Position numbers and translations under genes: made by a program
Assembly (NCBI GenBank): GCA_964439745.1
Contig: CAYTQK010000018.1
Coordinates: 1-21,065, forward strand
Direction of reading: 5' to 3'
From: CAYTQK01 sp964439745
GTDB lineage: Bacteria > Desulfobacterota > Desulfobacteria > Desulfobacterales > Desulfosudaceae
DNA: 21,065 bases
The notes under the pieces: model-generated
What the model was told of the DNA's origin: nothing
Database searches by the model: none
What the model saw: the letters and a program-made list of their open reading frames with translations, nothing else
Shown here: positions 7,731 through 15,285 of the stretch, in pieces
How the letters are laid out: each line of letters starts with the position of its first letter
Numbering within the stretch: the stretch's first letter is position 1

Positions 7731-7760
7731 GGCCGGGCCGGGCCGGGCCGGGCCGGGCCA
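7731..7760. repeat. Pentanucleotide tandem repeat (GGCCG)5
   Basis: Five perfect copies of GGCCG (7731-7755) are followed by a sixth degenerate unit GGCCA, in the noncoding gap between rplT and pheS. The array is self-complementary in parts and could form a stable hairpin in the operon transcript. Its copy number could vary by slippage. Confidence 0.85.
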
Positions 7761-7779
7761 GCCGGACGGCTGTGCCGGG

Positions 7780-8130
7780 CTACAGGTTCTCCGCCGCCAG
7801 ATTCGCGATCCGGGAAAAACCGTTGGGATCGGATATGGCCAGCTCGGCCAGAACCTTGCGATCCAGTTCCACGCCCGCCTTTTTCAATCCGTGAATAAAG
7901 CGGCTGTAGCTCATGCCGTTCATGCGCACGGCGGCGTTAATGCGCGCGATCCAGAGCCGCCGGAAATCCCGTTTCCGCTGCCGGCGATCCCGATAGGCAT
8001 AAACCAGCGCCCTGTCCACGGAACTGGCCGCGGTCCGGTACAGCTTGCTCCTGCCTCCCCGGTGCCCCCTGGCAAGCTTCAACACCTTATTTCTGCGTTG
8101 TCTTGCCTTGTATCCTCTTTTTACCCGCAT
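7780..8130 (-). CDS. rplT: 50S ribosomal protein L20
   Basis: The product is 116 residues from MRVKRGYKARQRRNK to NLAAENL, the normal L20 length, with the basic N-terminal extension and the conserved SRFIHGLKKAGVELDRKVLAELA region. L20 is an early-assembly 23S rRNA-binding protein and in several bacteria represses its own operon. An in-frame ATG at 8157 is ignored because AAAGGAG (8144-8138) sits seven bases before ATG 8130, where L20 homologues begin. The gap to rpmI is 75 bases and contains inverted CCGGC-type repeats. Confidence 0.98.
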   Translation of the reverse strand: MRVKRGYKARQRRNKVLKLARGHRGGRSKLYRTAASSVDRALVYAYRDRRQRKRDFRRLWIARINAAVRMNGMSYSRFIHGLKKAGVELDRKVLAELAISDPNGFSRIANLAAENL

Positions 8131-8205
8131 AATACTTCTCCTTTCAAACTGTTCCACCTGGCCGGCCGGGATTAAAATCCCGGAAGCCGGCCCGCGGCCT
8201 GCATC

Positions 8206-8403
8206 TTACATATAGGGAAGCAGCCTTTTCAGCTCCTTGTTATTGGTCGCGTCACAGATATGACTTTTCCGCAGCGACCGTTTGCGCTTTCGTGTCTTTT
8301 TGGTGAGAATATGACTCCCATGTGATTTGGAGTAGACATATTTCCCGCTTTTGGTTCGTTTGAAGCGCTTGGCAGCGCCGCGATTGGTTTTGATTTTCGG
8401 CAT
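8206..8403 (-). CDS. rpmI: 50S ribosomal protein L35
   Basis: This 65-residue, very basic protein begins MPKIKTNRGAAKRFKRT and ends KELKRLLPYM, as in the L35 family. The ATG at 8403 is preceded by AAGAGGAAATC, which fixes the start over an in-frame upstream ATG at 8436. It lies 47 bases after infC and 75 bases before rplT, in the universal infC-rpmI-rplT order. Confidence 0.98.
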   Translation of the reverse strand: MPKIKTNRGAAKRFKRTKSGKYVYSKSHGSHILTKKTRKRKRSLRKSHICDATNNKELKRLLPYM

Positions 8404-8450
8404 GATTTCCTCTTTTGCTTGCCCTGAAATATCCAATGAAATAGGACTGT

Positions 8451-8972
8451 TCAGCTCCTGGGGGCCAGGATCATGAACAGGTAGCGGCCCTCAAATTTCG
8501 GTGCAAACTCCACCTGGGCCAGATCTTCTGTTTCTCCGGCGATCATCTGCAATAATTCTTTCCCTTTGTCCGAAAGGGCAATTTCCCTGCCGCGAAAAAA
8601 GACGCTCACCTTGACCTTGTCTTTTTTCTCCAGAAACCGGCGGATCATTTTGATCTTTGTTTCCAGATCATGGGTGTCGGTTTTGGGGCGGACCTTGACC
8701 TCTTTCAAATGCACCGTGGCCTGTTTCTTTTTGGCCTCCTGGTTCTTTTTGGTCTGCTCATATTTATACCGCCCGTAATCCATGATTTTACATACCGGCG
8801 GTTCCGCAGACGGCGACACCTCCACCAGGTCAAGTCCCCGTTCATCGGCCGTCGCCAGGGCCCGGTGAAGCGGCAGGATGCCCAGCTGGTTGCCCTCATC
8901 ATCGATAACGCGGACCTCTTTGGCCCGGATATCCCGGTTCACATTGATCCGTTGCTTTTTTTTCTTAGCTAT
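8451..8972 (-). CDS. infC: Translation initiation factor IF-3, probable AUA start
   Basis: IF-3 binds the 30S subunit, prevents 50S joining and checks start-codon pairing. The body is unmistakable: NRDIRAKEVRVIDDEGNQLG at the N-terminus, CKIMDYGRYKYEQTKK in the linker, and KEVKVRPKTDTHD with KVKVSVFFRGREI in the C-terminal domain. No ATG, GTG or TTG with a ribosome site opens the frame; the GTG at 8942 has none and would remove conserved residues. The ATA at 8972 lies four bases after AAGGAGGT (8984-8977), and the ten codons between read (M)AKKKKQRIN, as expected for IF-3. This gives 173 residues, the usual length. Non-AUG starts on infC are known (AUU in E. coli) and let IF-3 repress itself. 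Codons 3-6 contain a run of eight A. Confidence 0.94.
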   Translation of the reverse strand: MAKKKKQRINVNRDIRAKEVRVIDDEGNQLGILPLHRALATADERGLDLVEVSPSAEPPVCKIMDYGRYKYEQTKKNQEAKKKQATVHLKEVKVRPKTDTHDLETKIKMIRRFLEKKDKVKVSVFFRGREIALSDKGKELLQMIAGETEDLAQVEFAPKFEGRYLFMILAPRS

Positions 8973-9399
8973 GCCGACCTCCTTTTGTTCCGGTTGATCA
9001 ATGAAGCCAAATAAATCTACCGGATTTTTTTCAAAACCCGGTATATCTAAAATTTTTTATATTACCGGCCCGAAAGCCGGGATGCAAGAAAAATATCTTC
9101 TATTCTGCAAAATATTCCTCTTGTTAGCGCAGTCGGCGGCGGCATTTTTCTGCCCGCCCGCGACCGCGGACTTTCCCTCCGACGATCCGGTGCGCCGGCG
9201 GGTGCTTATTTTTCCTTGCCTTTTTTATGACACTGATTATATTTAAACAATAATAAATTCATTCAGTCGAATATGCAATCATATTTCGCCGTTGGTATTT
9301 CCAATGTCTATCAGACAAATGACTTTCATTCCGTAGGAGCCGCCCGAGCCGCATAACAATGCCGGTTCCGGGCCGAGGCCGGAATGGCAGGAGGATTTT
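8973..9399. promoter_or_regulatory. Divergent infC/ftsH intergenic region with leader hairpins
   Basis: This 427-base noncoding stretch separates two divergent operons. For infC, a perfect minus-strand TATAAT lies at 9241-9236 with no convincing -35, which would give a leader of about 255 bases. Within it, 46 bases before the start, is an 11-bp hairpin with a GAAA loop (9018-9043), and further upstream a 5-bp CCGGC/GCCGG stem (9065-9080). For ftsH, an imperfect hairpin TTCCGG...CCGGAA (9366-9384) sits directly ahead of the ribosome site AGGAGG (9389-9394); no clear plus-strand promoter was recognised. I see no convincing gene here. thrS, which often precedes infC, is absent. Confidence 0.55.
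9018..9043 (-). promoter_or_regulatory. Hairpin in the infC leader
   Basis: On the minus strand TACCGGGTTTT and AAAATCCGGTA pair over 11 bp (one G-U) around a GAAA tetraloop, 46 bases before the infC start and 34 bases before its Shine-Dalgarno sequence. No T tract follows, so it is not a terminator. A translational control element for IF-3 or L20 is possible but unproven. Confidence 0.5.
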
Positions 9400-11397
9400 T
9401 TGAACAACCAATTTTTGAAAAACATGGCATTGTGGCTGGTCATCATCATGATGATGGTCATGCTCTACAATATCTTCAACCAGCAGCAACACCAGGAAAA
9501 AAAGCTGACCTACACCCAGTTTCTTTCCATGGTGGAAAGCAACAGCATCCGCCAGGTGGTTATCCAGGGCCCCAATGTCTATGCCACCAATGTCAGCGGG
9601 GAAGAGTACCGGGTCTACACGCCCGAGGACAATGAACTGATCAAGCTCCTCCGGGAAAAGGGCGTCGCCATTGAAGCCAAACCACCGGCCGAAGCCCCCT
9701 GGTTCATGTCGGCCCTGATTTCCTGGCTGCCCATGATCCTGCTGATCGCCATCTGGATTTACTTCATGCGCCAGATGCAGGCCGGCGGGGGCAAAGCCCT
9801 CTCTTTCGGCAAGAGCCGGGCGAAATTGCTGTCTGACGGGCCCACCCGGGTCACTTTTGACGATGTCGCCGGCATTGATGAAGCCAAGGAAGAAGTGACC
9901 GAAGTCATTGATTTTTTGAAGGACCCCCAGAAATTCACCCGCCTGGGCGGCCGCATTCCCAAGGGAATGCTGCTGGTGGGCTCGCCGGGCACCGGCAAGA
10001 CCCTGCTGGCCCGGGCCATTGCCGGAGAGGCCGGGGTGCCTTTTTTCAGTATCAGCGGTTCGGATTTCGTGGAAATGTTTGTCGGCGTGGGCGCTTCCCG
10101 GGTTCGGGACCTTTTTGTCCAGGGGAAGAAGAACGCGCCCTGCATTATCTATATTGACGAAATCGACGCTGTCGGCCGGCACCGCGGGGCCGGCCTGGGC
10201 GGCGGACATGACGAGCGGGAGCAGACCCTCAACCAGCTGCTGGTGGAAATGGACGGATTTGAGTCCAATGAAGGCGTCATCCTGGTGGCCTCCACCAACC
10301 GGCCGGACGTGCTGGACCCGGCCCTGCTACGGCCGGGCCGGTTTGACCGCCAGGTCGTGGTACCACTGCCGGACATCCGGGGCCGGCTGGCCATTCTCAA
10401 AGTCTATATCGAAAAGATTCCCGTGGCCGCCGATGTCAACGCGGAAAACATTGCCAAGGGTACACCGGGATTTTCCGGGGCCGACCTGGAAAATCTGGTC
10501 AATGAAGCCGCCCTTTATGCGGCCAAGCGCGACAAGGAAAAGGTGGACCACCAGGATTTCGAGGACGCCAAAGACAAAATCTACATGGGCCTGGAACGGA
10601 AATCCAAGGTCATCAAAGAAGAAGACCGGAAAATCACGGCCTACCACGAAGCCGGCCACGCCATCGTGGCCCGCCTTCTGCCGGAAACCGATTCGGTCAA
10701 CAAGATCACCATCATTCCCCGGGGACATGCCGGCGGCGTGACCTGGTTTCTGCCGGAAGAGCGGGACTTTAAATTCAAGGATCAATTGCTCAACGAACTG
10801 GCCATCTCTTTCGGAGGCCGCATCGCCGAAGAGCTGATCTTCAACCGCATCAGCACCGGTGCCGCCAACGATATCAAGCAGGCCACGGACATTGCCCAGA
10901 AAATGATCCGCTCCTGGGGCATGAGCGAGAACCTCGGGCTGCTCTCCTATGCCACCAGCGAGGAACAGGTCTTTCTCGGCCGGGAAATCGCCCAGCACCG
11001 GGACTATTCCGAAGATACGGCCCGGAAAATCGACGAGGAGATCAATCGCGTCATCAAGCAGAGCTATCACAAGGCCCGCACCCTGCTGAATGACAACATG
11101 GATATCCTGCACAAGCTGGCCGAACTGCTGCTGGAAAAAGAGACCGTCATGGGTGCCGAGCTGGACGAACTGATCCGCTCGCTGCGGCCGGGCATTCATC
11201 TCTGGTCGCCCCCGGAAGAACACCAGGAAACGTCCGGCCGGCCGGCGACCGCGCCACCGGAGGAGACTGCCGCGGAAACCGGCGCCGCCGGCCAGGGGGA
11301 AAACGAACGCCCGGCACCGGCGGATGATGCCGAAATATCCGCTGATCCGGATTCCCCGGAGCCGGGGGAATCCGAAAACAACGGCAGGGGGGATTGA
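9400..11397 (+). CDS. ftsH: ATP-dependent zinc metalloprotease FtsH
   Basis: This 665-residue membrane-anchored AAA+ protease degrades misfolded membrane proteins and regulatory proteins. Two membrane segments (about 8-24 and 103-123) flank a small periplasmic domain. The AAA module has Walker A GSPGTGKT (194-201, with Ser where Pro is usual), Walker B IIYIDEID (249-256) and the second region of homology ending RPGRFDR (311-317). The zinc protease motif is HEAGH (416-420), with the third ligand expected in AANDIKQATD. The last 60 or so residues are an acidic, proline-rich tail. The start is TTG at 9400, five bases after AGGAGG (9389-9394); an internal ATG at 9424 would cut the first membrane segment. 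folP follows after four bases. Confidence 0.97.
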   Translation: MNNQFLKNMALWLVIIMMMVMLYNIFNQQQHQEKKLTYTQFLSMVESNSIRQVVIQGPNVYATNVSGEEYRVYTPEDNELIKLLREKGVAIEAKPPAEAPWFMSALISWLPMILLIAIWIYFMRQMQAGGGKALSFGKSRAKLLSDGPTRVTFDDVAGIDEAKEEVTEVIDFLKDPQKFTRLGGRIPKGMLLVGSPGTGKTLLARAIAGEAGVPFFSISGSDFVEMFVGVGASRVRDLFVQGKKNAPCIIYIDEIDAVGRHRGAGLGGGHDEREQTLNQLLVEMDGFESNEGVILVASTNRPDVLDPALLRPGRFDRQVVVPLPDIRGRLAILKVYIEKIPVAADVNAENIAKGTPGFSGADLENLVNEAALYAAKRDKEKVDHQDFEDAKDKIYMGLERKSKVIKEEDRKITAYHEAGHAIVARLLPETDSVNKITIIPRGHAGGVTWFLPEERDFKFKDQLLNELAISFGGRIAEELIFNRISTGAANDIKQATDIAQKMIRSWGMSENLGLLSYATSEEQVFLGREIAQHRDYSEDTARKIDEEINRVIKQSYHKARTLLNDNMDILHKLAELLLEKETVMGAELDELIRSLRPGIHLWSPPEEHQETSGRPATAPPEETAAETGAAGQGENERPAPADDAEISADPDSPEPGESENNGRGD

Positions 11398-11401
11398 CAC
11401 C

Positions 11402-12298
11402 ATGGAAAAGACCGCCGCAGCCACCCTGGCCTGGGGCCGCCATACCCTGGAACTGGGAGGTCGAACACTGATCATGGGCATTCTCAATGCCACCCCGGAT
11501 TCCTTTTCCGACGGCAGCAAATTTGAAAAATTTGATGATGCCCTGCGCCAGGCCGAACGCCTGATCGCCGAAGGTGCGGATATCCTTGATATCGGCGGTG
11601 AGTCCACCCGTCCATACGCCGACCCGGTTCCGACGGACCTGGAAATTGAACGAACCGCCCCGGTCATCGAGCGCCTGGCCGCCAACCATGCCATTCCCGT
11701 TTCCATTGACACCACCAAGGCCGCGGTGGCCCGGGCCGCGCTACAAGCGGGCGCGTCAATCATAAACGATATCAGCGCCCTGCGGCAGGAGCCGGAACTG
11801 GGTACGGTGGCTGCCGAAGCCGGCGTGCCGCTGATTCTGATGCATATGCAGGGTACCCCGCGAACCATGCAAAAATCGCCCACTTACGAGAACGTCGTCG
11901 GCGAAGTCCGGGAATTTCTGGAAGATGCCGTCGAACGGGCCATGACGCATGGCGTGGATCGCTCGAAGATCATCATCGACCCGGGTTTTGGGTTCGGCAA
12001 AACCGTCCAGCATAACTTTACCCTGCTGAAAAACCTGCCCGCCCTGGCCCGGCTGGGATTGCCGATCCTGGCCGGGGTATCCCGGAAATCTTTTATCCGC
12101 AGGACCCTGGCGGATTCTGCGGATCACGACCTGCCGCCCAACTCACCGACCGTCGCCGCCGGCACCCAGGCGGCCGTGGCAGCCGCCATCATGGGGGGGG
12201 CCCATATCGTCCGGGTGCATGACGTGACCGCCACGCGGGTGACCGTGCGGATGTTCGATGCCATGCGCGCGGCCCCGGATGACGGCAATGAACAATGA
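11402..12298 (+). CDS. folP: Dihydropteroate synthase
   Basis: The enzyme joins p-aminobenzoate to 6-hydroxymethyl-7,8-dihydropterin pyrophosphate, making dihydropteroate for folate synthesis; it is the sulfonamide target. The 298-residue TIM barrel shows the family motifs in order: MGILNATPDSFSDG, DIGGESTRP, SIDTTKAAVARAAL with INDISAL, LMHMQGTPRTMQ, IIIDPGFGFGKT, GVSRKSFI and HIVRVHDV. The frame is open further upstream into ftsH, but ATG 11402, directly after the GGGGGG run at the ftsH end, is the sensible start. ftsH-folP adjacency is widespread in bacteria. The stop lies just before the coaX start and may overlap it. Confidence 0.97.
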   Translation: MEKTAAATLAWGRHTLELGGRTLIMGILNATPDSFSDGSKFEKFDDALRQAERLIAEGADILDIGGESTRPYADPVPTDLEIERTAPVIERLAANHAIPVSIDTTKAAVARAALQAGASIINDISALRQEPELGTVAAEAGVPLILMHMQGTPRTMQKSPTYENVVGEVREFLEDAVERAMTHGVDRSKIIIDPGFGFGKTVQHNFTLLKNLPALARLGLPILAGVSRKSFIRRTLADSADHDLPPNSPTVAAGTQAAVAAAIMGGAHIVRVHDVTATRVTVRMFDAMRAAPDDGNEQ

Positions 12299-12320
12299 CA
12301 AATATCAGGGCGAAACAACA

Positions 12321-13115
12321 GTGCTGCTCGTGATCGATATCGGCAACACCAACACCGTCATCGGCCTGTTCGAAAATGACCGTCTTGTCTGCGACTGGCG
12401 CATCCGCACGGAAAAAAACACCACCGAAGACGAGTTGAGTGTTCTGGTGGCGCAGTTGTTCGCCGGCGCGGGCATCGACCTGGGCGGCATCCGCAAAACC
12501 GTCATCTCTTCGGTGGTGCCCCCGGTGGAACGGATTTACGCCGGTTTTTGTAAAAAATACCTGAACTGCACCCCTCTCTGGGTAGATCCCACCATTGGTT
12601 CGGGCCTGCCCAATCGTTACGCCAACCCCGCCGAAGTCGGCGCCGACCGGATTGTCAACGCCGTGGCCGCCTATCAGAAATACCGCTGCCGGCTGATCGT
12701 GGTGGATTTTGGAACCGCCATAACCGTGGACCTGATTTCCGAACAGGGAGAGTACCTGGGCGGTGCCATTGCGCCCGGCATTGCCATCGCCTCCGAAGCC
12801 TTGTTCAAAAAAGCCTCCAAACTGCCCCGGGTGGATCTGCTGACCCCGCCGGCAGCAGTCATGGGCCGGGATACGGCGGAAAGCATCAAGTCGGGGATAA
12901 TTTTCGGATATGCCGGCCTGGTGGACGGGATCGTCCGCCGGCTGCAGGAGGAAACCGGGGGGCCCTGCCCGGTCATCGCCACCGGCGGGCTGGCCGCCCT
13001 GATTGCCGATGTTTCCACGGTCATCGAAACGGTGGAACCGGACCTGACCCTGGAGGGGCTGAAGATCATTGCCGCCCGGCAGGACGCAACGGCCGGAAAA
13101 AGCAGGGGGCAATAA
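12321..13115 (+). CDS. coaX: Type III pantothenate kinase
   Basis: CoaX phosphorylates pantothenate in the first step of coenzyme A synthesis. The 264-residue protein has the ASKHA-fold phosphate loop DIGNTNTVIG, the segment DWRIRT, GADRIVNAVAAY with the pantothenate-site aspartate, VVDFGTAITVD, GGAIAPGIAI and ATGGLA. I take GTG 12321 as start because the family begins LLVIDIGNTNT and AGGG lies ten bases upstream. ATG 12288 would add 11 residues and overlap the folP stop by 11 bases, which would also fit translational coupling. It ends the ftsH-folP-coaX unit and converges on the 53-residue gene on the other strand. Confidence 0.95.
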   Translation: MLLVIDIGNTNTVIGLFENDRLVCDWRIRTEKNTTEDELSVLVAQLFAGAGIDLGGIRKTVISSVVPPVERIYAGFCKKYLNCTPLWVDPTIGSGLPNRYANPAEVGADRIVNAVAAYQKYRCRLIVVDFGTAITVDLISEQGEYLGGAIAPGIAIASEALFKKASKLPRVDLLTPPAAVMGRDTAESIKSGIIFGYAGLVDGIVRRLQEETGGPCPVIATGGLAALIADVSTVIETVEPDLTLEGLKIIAARQDATAGKSRGQ

Positions 13116-13144
13116 ACACCGGGAACAACCGCTGCCGCGGCGGA

Positions 13145-13306
13145 TTATGCCATCCCCATCTCCTGCTGGAGACGGGCAATCTCTTCTTCAAGCGCCTGCC
13201 GCTCCTCGCGGGAAAGATCATCATTTTCCAGGCGATTTAGCAGCTTCAACAGCAGCATCTCTTCCCGGTAATGCCGGCAGGTATATGAAGACAACTCCGG
13301 TCGCAT
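13145..13306 (-). CDS. Small helical protein of unknown function (53 residues)
   Basis: An ATG at 13306 opens a 53-residue frame ending in TAA. The product is rich in Glu, Leu and Arg and looks like two helices split at NDDLSREER: EEMLLLKLLNRLE, then QALEEEIARLQQEM, which has heptad-like spacing. GGAAG lies about ten bases before the ATG. It follows the zinc-ribbon gene by 61 bases on the same strand and is probably the last gene of the pilT series. I do not recognise the family. The helical pattern, lack of rare-looking codons and ribosome site argue that it is real. It could be a small partner or adaptor of the proteins upstream, which is guesswork. Confidence 0.6.
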   Translation of the reverse strand: MRPELSSYTCRHYREEMLLLKLLNRLENDDLSREERQALEEEIARLQQEMGMA

Positions 13307-13349
13307 GAATACTATACTTCCTTTACGGGCCGGGAATGGCCCATGACCT

Positions 13350-13368
13350 GCCCGCCGAAAAGGCGGGC
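13350..13368 (-). other. Stable hairpin directly after the zinc-ribbon gene stop
   Basis: On the minus strand GCCCGCC (13368-13362), a 5-base loop TTTTC and GGCGGGC (13356-13350) form a 7-bp GC stem overlapping the stop codon. There is no T tract, so it is probably not an efficient terminator; it may protect the upstream mRNA or reduce readthrough into the 53-residue gene. Confidence 0.55.
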
Positions 13369-14045
13369 TACAGCAGCCCCATATCCTTCTGGGTCTCTTT
13401 GTAAACCCGGTATCGTTGCTCGCAGTCGGACAGCCCGCGCTTGAGTATTTTCTCGAAATGCTTGATATCGTTTATATTGATAATCAGATTGACGCTCTTC
13501 TGAAAGGCGGCCATGGCATCCATGGTCTTGAACCGCTTGGTGATCATGACCGTGAACATATGGCGCCGGGTCTTCATTTTCAGCCGTTCCAGGTAGATGA
13601 TCACCCCGTTGGAATCCGGTGTGCGGGAAGAAAAGGATTCATTTATGACCACCAGGTCATAATTGTGATAGCGCATCTTTTTCAGGGCATCCCGAGTATC
13701 CTCGGCCTCTGAAATATGATACTCCATGTAATCGAGCACCTGGCGCACCGCCTCGCGAACCGTGGCATCGGATTCACAGATCAGCGCGGTTTCACCTTCT
13801 TCTTCAATAAAGTCAAAAGGCTTTTCCGAAGCGTCATACTTGCTTTCATCCGGCGCCTCATCAAATCCAAAGGCCGTGCCGGAAGCGGCAGCCTTGCCCG
13901 GGGCCGGAGACGGCTCCGATGCCGGCCGGGTAACCGCCATCTTGGACTTGCACTGGGGACAGCGCACTGACACGGTTTTTCCTTCCGGCAGTTTTTCATC
14001 CGGAATCTTGAAGGCCGCGCCGCATTGTTCACAACTGATATTCAT
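13368..14045 (-). CDS. Zinc-ribbon (MJ0042-type) protein with degenerate response-regulator receiver domain
   Basis: Read from ATG 14045 the product has 225 residues. The N-terminus is a zinc ribbon of the MJ0042 type: CEQCGAAFKIPDEKL with Cys5 and Cys8, then CPQC with Cys29 and Cys32. A low-complexity linker (about 40-83) leads to a CheY-like domain beginning ALICESDATVREAVRQVL. Where a receiver has its phosphoacceptor Asp (DLVLLD), this one has DLVVIN, with Asn135, so normal phosphorylation is unlikely. The usual lysine region may be MITKRFK. It lies 43 bases after the second PilT-like gene and probably belongs to that operon. It may be a phosphorylation-independent scaffold or signalling partner of the pilus motors, but no function is established. 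The frame is open upstream into the neighbouring gene; GAGGAG lies some 12 bases before the chosen ATG. Confidence 0.78.
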   Translation of the reverse strand: MNISCEQCGAAFKIPDEKLPEGKTVSVRCPQCKSKMAVTRPASEPSPAPGKAAASGTAFGFDEAPDESKYDASEKPFDFIEEEGETALICESDATVREAVRQVLDYMEYHISEAEDTRDALKKMRYHNYDLVVINESFSSRTPDSNGVIIYLERLKMKTRRHMFTVMITKRFKTMDAMAAFQKSVNLIININDIKHFEKILKRGLSDCEQRYRVYKETQKDMGLL

Positions 14046-14088
14046 GATGGATATCCGCTCCTCTGCCTGGCAGGTTGTGGCTGACCGG

Positions 14089-15261
14089 TTATTTCTTCTT
14101 TTCGTACTTGCGATCCAGCTCCAGGTTCTCGATCTCGGTGGTGGCTTCCCCACGGGCGCTCTTGATGGAGTCGATGCCCCGGCCGACCACCCCTTTCCGG
14201 GAGGCATAGGCCCGGGCGGTCTCCTCGGTAATCAGCCCTTCGGCAAATAACTCAATCATGTAGCTATCAAAGGTGATGTAACCAAAAGCGGCATTCTGCT
14301 GAATAATTTCATAATAGGTGCGGCCTTCGCCTTCCCCGTTCAAAATGGTATCCTTGACGCGCAGGTTGGTCCCCATGATTTCAAAGGCCGCCACCCGGCC
14401 GCCGCCAATGCGGGGCAGCAGCCGCTGGCAGACCGCCCACTTTAAGGTCTCCGCCAGCCGGATCCGGATCTGGTGCTCCTCGTCCACGTCAAACATGCCC
14501 AGGATACGGTTGATGGTGGAGCCGGCATCCACCGTATGCAGGGTGGTCAACACCAGATGGCCGGTTTCCGCCGCCCGCAGGCCGATCTCGATGGATTCCT
14601 TGTCCCGCATTTCGCCCACCAGGATGACCTTGGGCGCCTGCCGTAAGGAGGCCCGCAACCCGTTCAGAAAGGTATCGAAATCCATACCCATTTCCCGCTG
14701 GTTAAAGGTGGCTTTCTTATGCGGATGCTGATATTCCACCGGATCTTCCAGGGTGACCACGTGGACCGACTGCTTTTCATTGATGTCTTCCAGAATGGCA
14801 GCCAGGGAGGTGGTTTTACCGGTGCCGGTAGCACCCGTAACAAAAACGATGCCGTTTTTCTCCTGGGCGATCTGGTAGAAAATATCGGGCAGCTGCATGC
14901 TGTCAATGGTGGGAATGGTGGACTCCAGCCGCCGCAGCACGATGGAGTACTGTCCGGACTGCGAAAAGATATTCACCCGGAACCGCGCCTTGCCCGGCAG
15001 CGAATAGGACAGGTCGCAGGAGCCCGTAACCACTAAGGCCTCGGTCAAACGACGGTCGTTGTCGACCATGGTCATGGCAAATACTTCCGTCTGGTACGGA
15101 GTCAGGGGTTTCAGCCCGTAGCCGATGTCCACCTGGATCAGTTCCCCCGAACTTTCCACCTGAAAGGGCTTGCCCACGGTCATGTTGATGTCGGAAACAT
15201 TTTCGTAGGCATCCAGCAGCCGTGTTAAAATAAAATCAACTTCGGTTTTCTGCATGATCAT
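14089..15261 (-). CDS. PilT/PilU-like type IV pilus retraction ATPase (second copy)
   Basis: The 390-residue protein is a secretion-type hexameric ATPase of the PilT/PilU group. Walker A is GATGTGKT (143-150), the Asp box VTLEDPVEY, Walker B ILVGEMRD (213-220) and the His box TGHLVLTTLHT. Compared with the neighbour, the common REDPD before Walker B is RQAPK, the N-terminal ASDLH motif is replaced by VSDINMTVG, and there is a charged C-terminal tail after the PilT-like core. Such second copies usually act as PilU-type accessory motors that need PilT. The ATG 15261 is preceded by AGGA; ATG 15255 is an alternative. It follows pilT by 24 bases. No pilin or assembly genes are in the window. Confidence 0.9.
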   Translation of the reverse strand: MIMQKTEVDFILTRLLDAYENVSDINMTVGKPFQVESSGELIQVDIGYGLKPLTPYQTEVFAMTMVDNDRRLTEALVVTGSCDLSYSLPGKARFRVNIFSQSGQYSIVLRRLESTIPTIDSMQLPDIFYQIAQEKNGIVFVTGATGTGKTTSLAAILEDINEKQSVHVVTLEDPVEYQHPHKKATFNQREMGMDFDTFLNGLRASLRQAPKVILVGEMRDKESIEIGLRAAETGHLVLTTLHTVDAGSTINRILGMFDVDEEHQIRIRLAETLKWAVCQRLLPRIGGGRVAAFEIMGTNLRVKDTILNGEGEGRTYYEIIQQNAAFGYITFDSYMIELFAEGLITEETARAYASRKGVVGRGIDSIKSARGEATTEIENLELDRKYEKKK

Positions 15262-15285
15262 TCATCCTGCAAATGATGGCCGGTC

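Noticed and set aside
7573..7779. PheM-type attenuator leader for pheST
   Set aside because: No leader frame with clustered Phe codons and a start codon was found, and no terminator hairpin with a T tract.
7560..7898. 112-residue plus-strand frame across the rplT-pheS gap
   Set aside because: It is Arg/Gly/Pro-rich, covers the GGCCG repeat and runs antisense into rplT; nothing supports coding.
9001..9246. 81-residue plus-strand frame in the infC/ftsH gap with a hydrophobic, signal-like stretch
   Set aside because: Its start overlaps the infC leader, there is no ribosome site, the infC leader hairpin lies inside it, and the sequence after the hydrophobic part is not protein-like.
10327..11883. 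518-residue minus-strand frame opposite ftsH and folP
   Set aside because: It spans two well-supported plus-strand genes and has no recognisable domain; it arises from codon bias.
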